Shown piece after piece: positions 37,023 through 47,014 of a DNA stretch of 64,000 nt; position 1 is the first letter of the stretch; each line of letters begins with the position of its first letter. The stretch covers positions 62,001 to 126,000 of the forward strand of contig NZ_BBIQ01000004.1 of assembly GCF_000730565.1 (NCBI RefSeq). Direction: 5' to 3'. The position numbers and the translations under genes are program-made. A model generated the notes under the pieces. The model was not told the DNA's origin and did not search any database. It was given only the letters and a program-made list of their open reading frames with translations. The stretch comes from Pseudomonas fulva NBRC 16637 = DSM 17717. GTDB taxonomy: Bacteria > Pseudomonadota > Gammaproteobacteria > Pseudomonadales > Pseudomonadaceae.

Positions 37023-40000
37023 ATGAACCTGTCGGCGCCATTCATCCGCAGGCCCGTGGCAACCATGCTGTTGAGCTTGGCGATCATGCTGCTGGGCGCG
37101 GTCAGCTTCGGTCTGTTGCCGGTCTCGCCGCTGCCGCAGATGGATTTCCCGGTGATCGTGGTGTCGGCCAACCTGCCGGGCGCAAGCCCCGAGGTCATGG
37201 CCTCGACCGTGGCAACGCCGCTCGAGCGCAAGCTGGGCAGCATCGCCGGCGTCACCACATTGACCAGCAGCTCCAACCAGGGCTCCACGCGGGTCATCAT
37301 TGGTTTTGAGCTTGGCCGCGACATCGACGGCGCTGCGCGCGAGGTGCAGGCCGCAATCAATGCCACCCGCAACCTGCTGCCCAGCGGCATGCGCAGCATG
37401 CCGACCTACAAGAAGATCAACCCGTCGCAGGCACCGGTCATGGTCCTGTCGCTGACCTCAAGTGTGCTGCAGAAAGGGCAGCTGTACGATTTGGCCGACA
37501 CCATCCTGTCCCAAAGCCTGGCCCAGGTGCCTGGCGTGGGTGAGGTGCAGATCGGGGGCAGTTCGCTGCCGGCCGTGCGCATTTCGGTCGAGCCGCAATT
37601 GTTGAACCAGTACGGCCTGGCGCTGGATGAGGTGCGTACCGCCGTGGCCAACGCCAACCAGCGCCGGCCCATGGGCTTTGTCGAGGATGCCGAGCGCAAT
37701 TGGCAGGTGCGGGCCAACGATCAGTTGGAAAGCGCCAAGGACTACGGGCCGATCGTGATTCGCCAGGAGAATGGCACGATTCTTCGGTTATCGGATGTGG
37801 CAACCATCACCGATGGGGTCGAAAATCGCTACAACAGTGGTTTTTTCAATGACCAGAGCGCGGTGTTGCTGGTCGTGAACCGGCAGGCAGGTGCCAACAT
37901 CATTGCCACGGTGGACCAGATCAAGGCGCAGTTGCCTGCACTGCAATCGCTGCTCCCGGCAAGCGTCGAGCTAAACGTGGCCATGGACCGTTCGCCGGTG
38001 ATCAAGGCCACGCTAAAGGAGGCGGAGCATACCCTGCTGATCGCCGTGGTACTGGTGATCCTGGTGGTCTACCTGTTCCTCGGCAGCCTGCGTGCTTCAC
38101 TGATTCCAAGCCTTGCGGTGCCGGTGTCGCTGGTCGGCACGTTCGCGGTCATGTATCTGTGCGGCTTCTCGCTCAACAACCTGTCGCTGATGGCGCTGAT
38201 CCTGGCGACGGGACTGGTGGTGGACGATGCCATCGTTGTGCTGGAGAACATCTCCCGGCATATCGAGGACGGGCAGCCACCCATGAAAGCGGCGTTCCTG
38301 GGCGCCAAGGAAGTCGGCTTTACCCTCTTGTCGATGAACGTGTCACTGGTGGCCGTGTTCGTGTCGATCCTGTTCATGGGCGGCATCGTGCGCAGTTTGT
38401 TCCAGGAATTTTCCATCACCCTGGCGGCCGCCATCATGGTTTCGCTGCTGGTGTCGCTGACCCTCACCCCCATGCTGTGCGCCCGCTGGCTGACTGCGCA
38501 CCAGGCCGAGCAGACTCGCCTGCAACGCTGGAGCGATGCCGTGCACCGGCGCATGGTTGCCGCGTATGACCGCAGCCTGGGCTGGGCGCTGCGGCATCGG
38601 CGCCTGACCCTGATCAGCCTGCTGGTGACCATTGCAGTCAACGTGGCGCTATACATCGTGGTGCCCAAAACGCTGATGCCCCAGCAGGATACCGGCCAGC
38701 TCATGGGTTTCATTCGCGGTGACGACGGCCTGTCGTTCAGCGTGATGCAGCCAAAGATGGAAATCTACCGGCGCGCCTTGCTCGCAGACCCTGCCGTGCA
38801 GAGTGTTGCAGGCTTCATCGGCGGCAACAGCGGCACCAACAACGCCATGGTTCTGGTCAGGCTCAAGCCCATCGGCGAACGCAAGCTCGATGCCCAGAAG
38901 GTCATCGAGCGCCTGCGCAAGGAAATGCCCAAGGTGCCAGGCGGGCGGCTGTTCCTGATGGCCGATCAGGACCTGCAGCTAGGCGGCGGCGGGCGCGATC
39001 AGTCGTCCTCGCAGTACCTGTATACTTTGCAGAGCGGCGACCTGGCAGCTTTGCGCCAATGGTTCCCCAAAGTCGTCGCGGCCATGCGCGCCTTGCCCGA
39101 GCTGACCGCCATCGACGCACGCGACGGGGCGGGCACCCAGCAGGTGACACTGGTGGTGGACCGTGATCAGGCCAAGCGTCTGGGCATCGACATGCAGATG
39201 GTCACCACCGTGCTGAACAACGCCTACAGCCAACGGCAGATCTCCACCATCTACGACAGCCTCAACCAATATCAGGTCGTGCTGGAGATCAACCCGAAAT
39301 ACGCCTGGGACCCCAGTACGCTGGAGCAGGTGCAGGTGATTACCGCCGAGGGCGCGCGGGTGCCGCTGTCGACCATCGCGCACTACGAGAATAGCCTGGC
39401 CAACGACCGGGTCAGCCACGAAGACCAGTTCGCCTCCGAGGACATCGCCTTCGACGTCGCCGAAGGCTACAGCACCGACCAGGCGCTGGCGGCGGTCGAG
39501 CGTGCCGTGGCCAAGCTCGGCCTACCGGAAGGGGTGATCGCCAAGCTGGGCGGCACCGCCGACGCCTTCACCAAGACCGCGCAGGGGCAGCCTTTCATGA
39601 TTCTGGGCGCACTGGTGCTTGTGTACCTGGTGCTCGGGATCCTGTACGAGAGCTATATCCACCCCCTGACCATCTTGTCCACGCTGCCCTCGGCCGGCGT
39701 TGGTGCCTTGTTGGCGCTGTATGTGACCGGTGGCGAATTCAGCCTGATTTCCCTGCTGGGGCTGTTCCTGTTGATCGGGGTCGTGAAGAAAAACGCCATC
39801 TTGATGATCGACCTGGCCCTGCAACTTGAACGCCACCAGGGGCTCTCGCCCGAGGAATCCATTCGGCGCGCGTGCCTGCTGCGCTTGCGCCCGATCCTGA
39901 TGACGACGCTGGCGGCCATTCTCGGCGCCTTGCCCCTGCTGCTGAGCCAGGCAGAAGGGGCGGAGATGCGTCAGCCGCTGGGGCTGACCATCATCGGCGG

Positions 40001-40130
40001 CCTGGTTTTCAGCCAGGTCCTGACCCTCTACACAACGCCTGTGGTCTACCTGTATCTGGACCGCTTGCGTCACCGCTACAACCGTTGGCGCGGCGTGCGC
40101 ACCGACGCGGCCTTGGAAAACCCGCTATGA
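37023..40130 (+). CDS. muxC: RND efflux transporter subunit MuxC (MdtC type)
   Basis: The second, related pump subunit has 1,035 residues from the ATG at 37023, which has the MNLSAPFIRRPVATMLLSLA opening usual for the family. The conserved aspartates are in TGLVVDDAIVVLENISRH near residue 400, and VVKKNAILMIDLALQLERH lies near residue 920. In E. coli only MdtB's proton relay is essential for proton flow and MdtC handles substrate binding, but both relays are intact here. The stop overlaps the opmB start (ATGA). Confidence 0.96.
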   Translation: MNLSAPFIRRPVATMLLSLAIMLLGAVSFGLLPVSPLPQMDFPVIVVSANLPGASPEVMASTVATPLERKLGSIAGVTTLTSSSNQGSTRVIIGFELGRDIDGAAREVQAAINATRNLLPSGMRSMPTYKKINPSQAPVMVLSLTSSVLQKGQLYDLADTILSQSLAQVPGVGEVQIGGSSLPAVRISVEPQLLNQYGLALDEVRTAVANANQRRPMGFVEDAERNWQVRANDQLESAKDYGPIVIRQENGTILRLSDVATITDGVENRYNSGFFNDQSAVLLVVNRQAGANIIATVDQIKAQLPALQSLLPASVELNVAMDRSPVIKATLKEAEHTLLIAVVLVILVVYLFLGSLRASLIPSLAVPVSLVGTFAVMYLCGFSLNNLSLMALILATGLVVDDAIVVLENISRHIEDGQPPMKAAFLGAKEVGFTLLSMNVSLVAVFVSILFMGGIVRSLFQEFSITLAAAIMVSLLVSLTLTPMLCARWLTAHQAEQTRLQRWSDAVHRRMVAAYDRSLGWALRHRRLTLISLLVTIAVNVALYIVVPKTLMPQQDTGQLMGFIRGDDGLSFSVMQPKMEIYRRALLADPAVQSVAGFIGGNSGTNNAMVLVRLKPIGERKLDAQKVIERLRKEMPKVPGGRLFLMADQDLQLGGGGRDQSSSQYLYTLQSGDLAALRQWFPKVVAAMRALPELTAIDARDGAGTQQVTLVVDRDQAKRLGIDMQMVTTVLNNAYSQRQISTIYDSLNQYQVVLEINPKYAWDPSTLEQVQVITAEGARVPLSTIAHYENSLANDRVSHEDQFASEDIAFDVAEGYSTDQALAAVERAVAKLGLPEGVIAKLGGTADAFTKTAQGQPFMILGALVLVYLVLGILYESYIHPLTILSTLPSAGVGALLALYVTGGEFSLISLLGLFLLIGVVKKNAILMIDLALQLERHQGLSPEESIRRACLLRLRPILMTTLAAILGALPLLLSQAEGAEMRQPLGLTIIGGLVFSQVLTLYTTPVVYLYLDRLRHRYNRWRGVRTDAALENPL

Positions 40131-41614
40131 CTTTTGCCCAGACTCCGCTTCATCGTGCCCTGCAAGTGCTCAGCCGTGTTCGCGGCTCGCGTTTGCTGGG
40201 GGCTGCCTTGGGGGCCGCCTTGCTCAGCGCCTGTACACTGGCCCCGGATTACCACCGCCCGGAAATGGCCGGCACGGCGCAATTCAAGCATGCCGAAGGC
40301 TGGACGCAGGCCACGCCTTCTGACGCCATCGCCCGCGGTGCCTGGTGGGAGATCTACGGCGACGCGCAACTCAACGCACTGGTCGAGGAGCTCAACCGCA
40401 ACAACCAGAGTGTGGCGCAAGCCGAGGCTCAGTATCGTCAGGCCCAGGCGCTGGTGCGCAGTAGCCGCGCCGGGCTGTTTCCAAGCCTTGACCTGAGCGT
40501 GGCCAAGAACAGGTCAGCCCAGGGCACCGGCAGTTCCAGCTCAAGCCTGTCCAATAACAGCAGCGGCATTCGTGACACCTACAACGCCCAGTTGGGCGTG
40601 AGCTGGGAAATCGACTTGTGGGGCAAGTTGCGCGAGACGCTCAATGCCAACCAGGCCAGTGCCCAGGCCAGCCTGGCCGACCTTGCCGCCATGCGCTTGA
40701 GCCAGCAGTCGGAGCTGGTGCAGAACTACCTGCAACTGCGCGTCATCGATGAGCAGAAACGCTTGCTGCAAGCCACCGTGGCCGCGTACGAGCGATCGCT
40801 GCGGATGAACCAGAATCAATACCGCGCGGGCACCGCCGGCCCCGATGCCGTGGCCCAGGCGCGCACCCAGCTCAAAAGCACCGAGGCTGACCTGATCGAC
40901 CTGATCTGGCAGCGCGCTCAATTCGAGAACGCCATTGCCGTGTTGCTGGGCAAGACGCCTGCGCAATTTGCCCTGGCCGACAGCCAGGCTATTCCTGCAT
41001 TGCCACAAATCCCGGTGGCACTGCCGTCGCAACTGCTCGAGCGCCGACCCGACATCGCCGCTGCCGAGCGCAACGTGATGGCCGCCAACGCCAATATCGG
41101 CGTGTCACGTGCGGCTTACTTCCCAGATCTCAGCCTGAGCCTTAATGGCGGTTATTCGAGCAGCAGCTTCAACAACTGGATCGAGTTGCCCAACCGCTAC
41201 TGGTCGGTTGGCCCACAGCTTGCGCTCACCCTGTTCGATGCCGGCAGGCGCAGCGCCGAGGTGGACCGTACCGTTGCCGTATACGACCAGACGGTCGCCC
41301 AGTACCGCCAGACCGTGCTCGATGGGTTCAAGGAAGTCGAGAACCTGCTGGTGCAACTGAAGGTGTACGGGGACGAAGCCGTGGTGCGCCAGGAAGCCCT
41401 GGAGGCAGCCCGCGAATCGCTGCGGCTTACGGAAAATCAGTACAAGGCCGGCTTGATCGGCTATCTGGATGTGGTCAATGTGCAAGCCACCGCCCTGAGC
41501 AACGAACGCAGTGTGCTCAACCTGTTGCAGGGACGCTTGGTCGCCAGTGTCCAATTGGTGGCAGCGCTGGGCGGTGGCTGGGATGCCCGTGGGGCTTTCG
41601 CCGACCAGGATTGA
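40127..41614 (+). CDS. opmB: Outer-membrane efflux channel OpmB (TolC-like lipoprotein)
   Basis: The 495-residue channel starts at the ATG overlapping the muxC stop. The longer frame from 39872 is inside muxC and is not real. The lipoprotein signal reads GAALGAALLSACTLAPDY, with the lipidated cysteine near residue 36. Two outer-membrane-efflux repeats follow, recognisable by AEAQYRQAQALVRSSRAGLFP, LQLRVIDEQKRLLQATVAAY and ANANIGVSRAAYFPDLSLS. The protein completes the tripartite MuxABC pump by spanning the outer membrane. Confidence 0.95.
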   Translation: MTFAQTPLHRALQVLSRVRGSRLLGAALGAALLSACTLAPDYHRPEMAGTAQFKHAEGWTQATPSDAIARGAWWEIYGDAQLNALVEELNRNNQSVAQAEAQYRQAQALVRSSRAGLFPSLDLSVAKNRSAQGTGSSSSSLSNNSSGIRDTYNAQLGVSWEIDLWGKLRETLNANQASAQASLADLAAMRLSQQSELVQNYLQLRVIDEQKRLLQATVAAYERSLRMNQNQYRAGTAGPDAVAQARTQLKSTEADLIDLIWQRAQFENAIAVLLGKTPAQFALADSQAIPALPQIPVALPSQLLERRPDIAAAERNVMAANANIGVSRAAYFPDLSLSLNGGYSSSSFNNWIELPNRYWSVGPQLALTLFDAGRRSAEVDRTVAVYDQTVAQYRQTVLDGFKEVENLLVQLKVYGDEAVVRQEALEAARESLRLTENQYKAGLIGYLDVVNVQATALSNERSVLNLLQGRLVASVQLVAALGGGWDARGAFADQD

Positions 41615-41630
41615 TGCGCAGCCCATGGCA

Positions 41631-41678
41631 CATGTCGACGCACCTACCTGCTGTCGACATGGCCATTTGACATGTCGA
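41631..41678. promoter_or_regulatory. Three copies of CATGTCGA in alternating orientation
   Basis: The 8-mer CATGTCGA occurs at 41631-41638, inverted at 41654-41661 (TCGACATG) and again forward at 41671-41678. The copies form two overlapping inverted repeats, with spacers of 15 and 9 bp. The block lies between opmB and the MHYT gene, 29 bp before a TACAAT -10-like hexamer (41707-41712). It could be an operator for the MHYT gene or a switchable mRNA hairpin. Confidence 0.45.
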
Positions 41679-41759
41679 AACACCGTGCGTTTTACCAAAG
41701 CTTGAGTACAATGGTCGGCCTTTCGTGCCTACCTCTGCCAGCCCCTGGTACTTCGCAAA

Positions 41760-43826
41760 ATGCTGACCGCTAGCTACTCCTCTTCGCTGGTGCTGATTTC
41801 CCTGTGCGTGGCCATCCTTGCGTCCTACACGGCGCTGGACCTTGCCGGGCGCATTGCCACCGCCAGAGGGTATGCCGCCTCGCTATGGATGATCGGCGGG
41901 GCGCTGGCCATGGGGACCGGCATATGGTCGATGCATTTTGTCGGCATGCTCGCCTTGCAGCTGCCTGTCGAGCTGGGCTATGACCTCACGTTGACGGCAT
42001 GTTCGCTGTTGATCGCGGTGCTGTCCTCGGGCTTCGCCCTGTGGCTGGTCAGCCAGCCCAGCTTGCCCTTCCTGCAGCTTGCCCTCGGCGCGCTCATCAT
42101 GGGTGCCGGAATCGCCAGCATGCATTACACCGGCATGGCAGCGCTGCGCATGACACCCGGGATCGACTATGACCCGAGCCTGTTCATGGCCTCGCTGCTG
42201 ATCGCGGTGGGCGCCTCGGCTGCGGCGCTGTGGACCGCGTTCCGGCTGCGCCGGCAGACCCCCTACGTGCGTCAGATACGTGGGCTGGCAGCGGTGCTCA
42301 TGGGGATCGCCATCGTTGGCATGCACTACACCGGTATGGCGGCCGCTGGTTTTCCCCAGGGCAGTTTCTGTGGCGCGCTGCCCGATGGCCTGGAAGGGGA
42401 CGGCCTGGTATCGCTTGTCCTGATCACGACCTTTGCCGTGTTGCTCGTGGCCTTGCTGACCTCCGTACTGGACGCGCGCCTCGAAGCTCGCACGGCGGCG
42501 TTGGCCAGGTCTTTGACCCTGGCCAACCAGGAGCTGACTCAGCTGGCATTGCACGACACGCTTACAGGGCTGCCCAATCGCAGTCTGCTGGCTGACCGCA
42601 TAGAACTGGCCATCGCGAAGGTCGCTGAGCAGGGGGGGTGCTTTGCGCTGATGTTCATTGATCTGGATGGGTTCAAGCCGGTCAACGACGCCTTTGGCCA
42701 TCATGCTGGGGACCTGCTGCTCAAGGCTGTGGCGACGCGATTGCGGGGTCACCTGCACAGTCAGGACACGCTGGCGCGCATCGGCGGGGACGAGTTCGTG
42801 CTGTTGGTCGAGTTACAGGACCCGAGCGATGCCATGAACGTTGCCATCAAACAGGTGAATCTGGTCTCGCGGCCTTTCAGAGTGGCCGAGCATGATCTGC
42901 AGCTTTCAGCGAGCCTGGGTATCGTCCTGTATCCCGGCAACGGCCAGGATCAGCACGAGCTGCTGCGCAACGCCGACGCTGCCATGTATCACGCCAAGCG
43001 GGTCGGCAAGAATGGCTACAGCTTCTTCGACGCCTCGATGAACAGCAACGCCCGTCAGCAGCTGCAGTTGTTGCAGGACTTGCGCCTGGCAGTGGCAGCC
43101 GGTCAATTCCGTCTGCATTACCAACCCAAGTTCGACGCCAAGCGGTGTCAACCGATCGGCGCCGAGGCGTTGCTGCGTTGGGAGCATCCTCAGCACGGGC
43201 TTTTGGCCCCAGACCGTTTCATCGGCCTGGCGGAAAAGACCGGCCTGATCATCCCCATCGGTGACTGGGTATTGGACGAGGCGTGTCGCCAGATGCGCCT
43301 GTGGCTGGATGAGGGTATCGAGGGCTGGCGGATCGCGGTCAATCTGTCGGCCATCCAGTTTTGCCACGCGGGCCTGCTCGATAGCGTGGCGCGTGCCCTC
43401 GAACGTCACGCACTGCCCGCCAACTGCCTGACGTTAGAAATCACCGAAACCACGGCGATGTCCGACGTGGAGGTGAGCCTGACCGTACTCCAGCAGCTCT
43501 CGGACATGGGCGTGGACCTATCGATTGACGACTTTGGTACAGGTTATTCCAGCCTGATGTACCTCAAGCGCTTGCCAGCCAACGAGCTGAAGATCGACCG
43601 AGGGTTCGTGCGCGAGCTGGAAGATGAGGGCGAGGATGCGGCCATCGTGTCGGCCATCGTTGCCCTGGGCCGCGCACTGGGGTTGCGAATCGTCGCAGAA
43701 GGCGTCGAGACCTCCAGTCAGCAGGCCTTCCTGACGCGGTTAGGCTGCGATTCGCTTCAGGGCTACTTGCTCGGTCGACCCGTGCCGGCCGAGCAGTTGC
43801 GGGGGTCGAACTCGACCCTGGGTTAA
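41760..43826 (+). CDS. MHYT-GGDEF-EAL cyclic-di-GMP enzyme
   Basis: The 688-residue protein combines sensing and c-di-GMP turnover. An N-terminal MHYT domain of about seven helices (residues 1-240) carries three metal-motif copies: MHFVGMLAL, MHYTGMAAL and MHYTGMAAAG. The diguanylate cyclase domain (about 255-425) keeps the active loop ARIGGDEFVLLVE near residue 342. The phosphodiesterase domain (about 435-680) keeps GAEALLRWEH near residue 468 and DDFGTGYSSLMYLKRLP near residue 590. Both catalytic motifs look complete, so the protein may make or break c-di-GMP. MHYT domains are proposed to sense O2, CO or NO through copper. The stop overlaps the convergent DUF1652 stop by 4 bp. Confidence 0.95.
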   Translation: MLTASYSSSLVLISLCVAILASYTALDLAGRIATARGYAASLWMIGGALAMGTGIWSMHFVGMLALQLPVELGYDLTLTACSLLIAVLSSGFALWLVSQPSLPFLQLALGALIMGAGIASMHYTGMAALRMTPGIDYDPSLFMASLLIAVGASAAALWTAFRLRRQTPYVRQIRGLAAVLMGIAIVGMHYTGMAAAGFPQGSFCGALPDGLEGDGLVSLVLITTFAVLLVALLTSVLDARLEARTAALARSLTLANQELTQLALHDTLTGLPNRSLLADRIELAIAKVAEQGGCFALMFIDLDGFKPVNDAFGHHAGDLLLKAVATRLRGHLHSQDTLARIGGDEFVLLVELQDPSDAMNVAIKQVNLVSRPFRVAEHDLQLSASLGIVLYPGNGQDQHELLRNADAAMYHAKRVGKNGYSFFDASMNSNARQQLQLLQDLRLAVAAGQFRLHYQPKFDAKRCQPIGAEALLRWEHPQHGLLAPDRFIGLAEKTGLIIPIGDWVLDEACRQMRLWLDEGIEGWRIAVNLSAIQFCHAGLLDSVARALERHALPANCLTLEITETTAMSDVEVSLTVLQQLSDMGVDLSIDDFGTGYSSLMYLKRLPANELKIDRGFVRELEDEGEDAAIVSAIVALGRALGLRIVAEGVETSSQQAFLTRLGCDSLQGYLLGRPVPAEQLRGSNSTLG

Positions 43827-44083
43827 CTGGCGTTGCGCAGCAAAGGAGGGGGTTGGAAGGCATCGAGTTCGGTTTCGACCGCTTCGATGATGCGCTCTAC
43901 ATCGCTGGCAGCCATGATGGCTGTGCAGGGGATGCCTGCTATGGCCAGCAAGGTTTCGCCCGTGCTTCGATCGAACAGCCGCGCCACCATGCTGCGCGGT
44001 GCATCCATGTTGGCTTCGAAACCCAACGGATGGAAGTGCCAGCGCATGACTTGACAGGCGTTGGGGAAGGTCATCTTGTTCAT
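43823..44083 (-). CDS. DUF1652 family protein
   Basis: The ATG at 44083 follows the ribosome site AAGGAGG (minus strand), which sets the start over the longer frame from 44161. The 86-residue product is soluble and has the DUF1652 marks: an early MRWHFHPLGFEANMDAPRS stretch and the central GETLLAIAGIPCTAIMA, with a helical acidic end. DUF1652 is mostly confined to pseudomonads and has no known function. The gene is convergent with the MHYT gene and is probably monocistronic. Confidence 0.82.
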   Translation of the reverse strand: MNKMTFPNACQVMRWHFHPLGFEANMDAPRSMVARLFDRSTGETLLAIAGIPCTAIMAASDVERIIEAVETELDAFQPPPLLRNAS

Positions 44084-44418
44084 CCGAGCCTCCTTGTACG
44101 TGACTGAAAGCTGGTGAAGGGCGGCCGCGCACCGTGGCTGCCGGGAATGTAACCATAGCATCTGGCTGACGTGATTCTCGCTTGCAAATGTGACAAATGT
44201 TGCAGGGCATGACCTGCATCACAGCGCTATGGGAATCTGAAGCCGGTTAAGGCGCATCCTCATGATTTTGCCCGTCCGGCGGGCACACGCCCACCGCATC
44301 GAGCCAATCCAAACGCTGAACCTCGGAAGCCGGGTTCAGGGTGGGGATACGAGATAAGCCTATAGAACGTATAAAGCCGAGCATGGCGTGAGTTCATGAA
44401 ACCTGACCGACGGGTGAT
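44084..44418. other. Intergenic region before the DUF1652 gene
   Basis: This 335-bp gap should hold the promoter of the DUF1652 gene. It contains the inverted repeat TGCAGG (44201-44206) and CCTGCA (44213-44218). No frame has convincing coding features. The right half runs up to the end of the DUF1345 gene. Confidence 0.5.
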
Positions 44419-45066
44419 TCACCCAAGCAACCCAGCCGCGATATTGATGGTAAAGCCAAGAATGGCGGTGTTGAACACGAACCCCACCAGCGAGTGGGCC
44501 AATACCACGCGCCGCATCGCGCTACCGGCTACCCCCACGTCGGATGTCTGGACGGCCACGCTGATGGTGAACGAGACGTAGTGAAAGTCCCAGTAGTCTG
44601 GCTGGGTTTCGCCATCGGCGAAGCGTAAAGGCGGCGCCGTGGCCTTCACTGCATAGAACAGCCGTGCATAGTGAAGGCTGAAGATGCAGCCAATCAGCAG
44701 CCAGGAGCCTGCGACGGTGAACCCGGTGTACAGGTAGTGAGCCGTCAATGCACTGCCCTGCAGCCCGCGGCTGGACACCAGTTGCAGCGTCACGGCGACC
44801 AGGCTGGCGATCGCTGCGACGCAGACGGTCAGCAGCACCAGGCCCGCGTTTTCGTCTTCGCTGTGGGCCACCTTGCGAACCTTTGCAGGGCTTGCGGTGC
44901 AGCTGAGCCAGAGTACCAGCATCAGGTACAACCAGACGCCAATGTTCCAGCCTGCCAGCAGGCGTTGCACAGGGTCGCTGACAGGGATCAGCCAGGCGCT
45001 CAGCAACCCTGCGCCTGTGGCCAGGCTCAATCGAGGGTGAGTGCGCGTCAGACGATAGAAAGCCAT
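44419..45066 (-). CDS. DUF1345 family membrane protein
   Basis: The 215-residue protein has five hydrophobic helices and the DUF1345 signature: the loop [20 protein letters not shown], then [20 protein letters not shown] and the final [19 protein letters not shown]. The D-F-x-Y-x-S-F-x-I-x-x-x-x-Q-T-S-D core resembles a channel-like loop, but the function is unknown. The ATG at 45066 is the natural start. The gene is divergent from pgm with a 232-bp gap. Confidence 0.87.
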   Translation of the reverse strand: MAFYRLTRTHPRLSLATGAGLLSAWLIPVSDPVQRLLAGWNIGVWLYLMLVLWLSCTASPAKVRKVAHSEDENAGLVLLTVCVAAIASLVAVTLQLVSSRGLQGSALTAHYLYTGFTVAGSWLLIGCIFSLHYARLFYAVKATAPPLRFADGETQPDYWDFHYVSFTISVAVQTSDVGVAGSAMRRVVLAHSLVGFVFNTAILGFTINIAAGLLG

Positions 45067-45298
45067 GGTGCCTCACAGCAATGGTGTGCTCGACAAGGCT
45101 TCTGACCGCATGGCTTGAGCCAAGATCCACATAAGGCAGGGGCTCGATATCATCCCGTGGCAGGGACGGGGGGTCTGCATCAAATTATCATCGAGCGATA
45201 CCCGGGGTTTCTTTCGTGCCCTGCATCGCGCGCACTTGCAACTCTCAGTACACTGCACGCTCTAACCCCCCACATTTCGCTGAACTCGAGGTTAATGC

Positions 45299-46936
45299 AT
45301 GACGCTCAGTCCTTTGGCAGGCAAGCCGGCTCCAGCCAGCGTGCTGGTCGATATTCCCCGCCTGCTCACGGCCTACTATACCGGCCGGCCGGACGCTGGC
45401 GTGGCGAGCCAGCGGGTCGCCTTCGGCACATCGGGGCACCGGGGTACTTCGCTTGAGTTGAGCTTCAACGAATACCATGTACTGGCCATCACCCAGGCCA
45501 TCTGCCTGTACCGCCAGGAAAAGGGCATCGATGGCCCCCTGTTCGTCGGTGCCGACACCCACGCGCTGTCAGCACCTGCAGCAGCGAGTGCGTTGGAAGT
45601 GCTGGCTGCCAACGGCGTGCAGGTGATGTTGTCCAAGGACGACGAGTACACCCCGACACCGGCAGTGTCTCATGCCATCCTCTGCTACAACCGTGGGCGC
45701 CAGGACGGCCTGGCCGACGGGGTTGTCATCACGCCCTCGCACAACCCGCCGCAAAGTGGCGGCTTCAAGTACAACCCGCCCAACGGCGGCCCGGCCGACA
45801 GCGACGTCACCAAGTGGATCGAAGCCAAGGCCAACGAGTTGCTGGCGGCCGGGCTGGCGGGGGTCAAGCGTATCGACCACGCCCAGGCGCTGCAGGCCCC
45901 TACCACCCATCGTCACGACTACGTCAGCCACTACGTGGCAGACCTGGAAAACGTCATCGACTTCGAGATCATCCGTGCGGCCAAGCTGCGCTTGGGTGTG
46001 GACCCGCTGGGTGGGGCAGGGGTGCGCTACTGGTCGGCCATTGCCCAGCATTATCAACTGGACCTGGAAGTGGTAAACACCGAGGTCGACCCGACGTTCC
46101 GTTTCATGAGCGTCGACTGGGATGGCCAGATTCGCATGGACCCTTCGTCACCCTACGCCATGCAGGGCTTGATCGGCCTGCGCGAGCGTTTCGACGTGGC
46201 CTTTGCCTGCGATCCGGACCATGATCGCCATGGCATCGTCACCCCCGACGGCTTGCTGCAACCTAACAACTACCTGGCCGTGGCCATCGACTACCTGTAC
46301 CGCAACCGTCCCCAGTGGCGTAGCGACGCAGCCGTCGGCAAGACGGTCGTGTCCAGCGGCCTGATCGATCGCGTAACCCAACGGCTGGGCCGCGAGCTGT
46401 ACGAAGTACCCGTAGGCTTCAAGTTCTTCGCCCAAGGCCTGTTCGATGGCACGCTGGGCTTTGGTGGCGAAGAAAGTGCGGGCGCCTCGTTCCTGCGCCG
46501 CGACGGCTCGGTATGGGCAACCGACAAAGATGGCCTCATCCCGGCCTTGCTGGCTGCGGAAATGACCGCCCGGACGGGACGTAACCCAAGCCAGGCGTAT
46601 GCCGAGCTGACCCAGGCCCTGGGCAAGCCGTTCGCTACCCGCGTGGAAGCCAAGGCCGATGCCCGCCAGAAAGGGTTGTTGAGCAAGCTTGCGCCCGAGC
46701 AAGTGACCTCCACCGAGCTTGCTGGAGAGCCAATCCTGCAGATCCTGAGCCACGCGCCAGGGAATGGGCAGGCCATCGGTGGTCTGAAGGTCATCACCGC
46801 CAATGGCTGGTTCGCAGCCCGGCCATCCGGCACCGAGGACATCTACAAGATCTACGCGGAGAGTTTCGTCGACGAAGCCCACTTGCAACGTCTGGTACAG
46901 GAAGCCCAGGTACTGGTGGATGCGGCCATTGCGTAA
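45299..46936 (+). CDS. pgm: Phosphoglucomutase (alpha-D-glucose phosphate-specific)
   Basis: Pgm interconverts glucose 1-phosphate and glucose 6-phosphate in the cytosol for glycogen, trehalose and envelope sugar synthesis. The 545-residue length matches E. coli Pgm (546). The phosphoserine loop is [20 protein letters not shown] near residue 145, the metal loop is [14 protein letters not shown] near residue 303, the sugar loop GGEESAGAS lies near residue 390 and the phosphate loop [16 protein letters not shown] near residue 503. All four active-site loops are intact. It is divergent from the DUF1345 gene and has no operon partner. Confidence 0.96.
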   Translation: MTLSPLAGKPAPASVLVDIPRLLTAYYTGRPDAGVASQRVAFGTSGHRGTSLELSFNEYHVLAITQAICLYRQEKGIDGPLFVGADTHALSAPAAASALEVLAANGVQVMLSKDDEYTPTPAVSHAILCYNRGRQDGLADGVVITPSHNPPQSGGFKYNPPNGGPADSDVTKWIEAKANELLAAGLAGVKRIDHAQALQAPTTHRHDYVSHYVADLENVIDFEIIRAAKLRLGVDPLGGAGVRYWSAIAQHYQLDLEVVNTEVDPTFRFMSVDWDGQIRMDPSSPYAMQGLIGLRERFDVAFACDPDHDRHGIVTPDGLLQPNNYLAVAIDYLYRNRPQWRSDAAVGKTVVSSGLIDRVTQRLGRELYEVPVGFKFFAQGLFDGTLGFGGEESAGASFLRRDGSVWATDKDGLIPALLAAEMTARTGRNPSQAYAELTQALGKPFATRVEAKADARQKGLLSKLAPEQVTSTELAGEPILQILSHAPGNGQAIGGLKVITANGWFAARPSGTEDIYKIYAESFVDEAHLQRLVQEAQVLVDAAIA

Positions 46937-46966
46937 GCAGTGATAAAGGGCTTGGCCCTGTGGTGA

Positions 46967-46997
46967 GATGTAAATTAGAATTAATCCTATTTACATC
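46967..46997. promoter_or_regulatory. Inverted repeat before the ECF sigma gene, possible Fur or other operator
   Basis: GATGTAAAT (46967-46975) and ATTTACATC (46989-46997) are perfect 9-bp arms around a 13-bp AT-rich spacer, 18 bp before the sigma factor start. FecI-type genes are usually repressed by Fur with iron, and the AT-rich core fits loosely, but it does not follow the classic Fur box closely. Confidence 0.5.
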
Positions 46998-47014
46998 ATC
47001 GCAGGGACTTGTCC

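Noticed and set aside
46947..46959. Mini-hairpin AGGGC-TTG-GCCCT after pgm
   Set aside because: Only five base pairs and no T run, too weak to call as a terminator.
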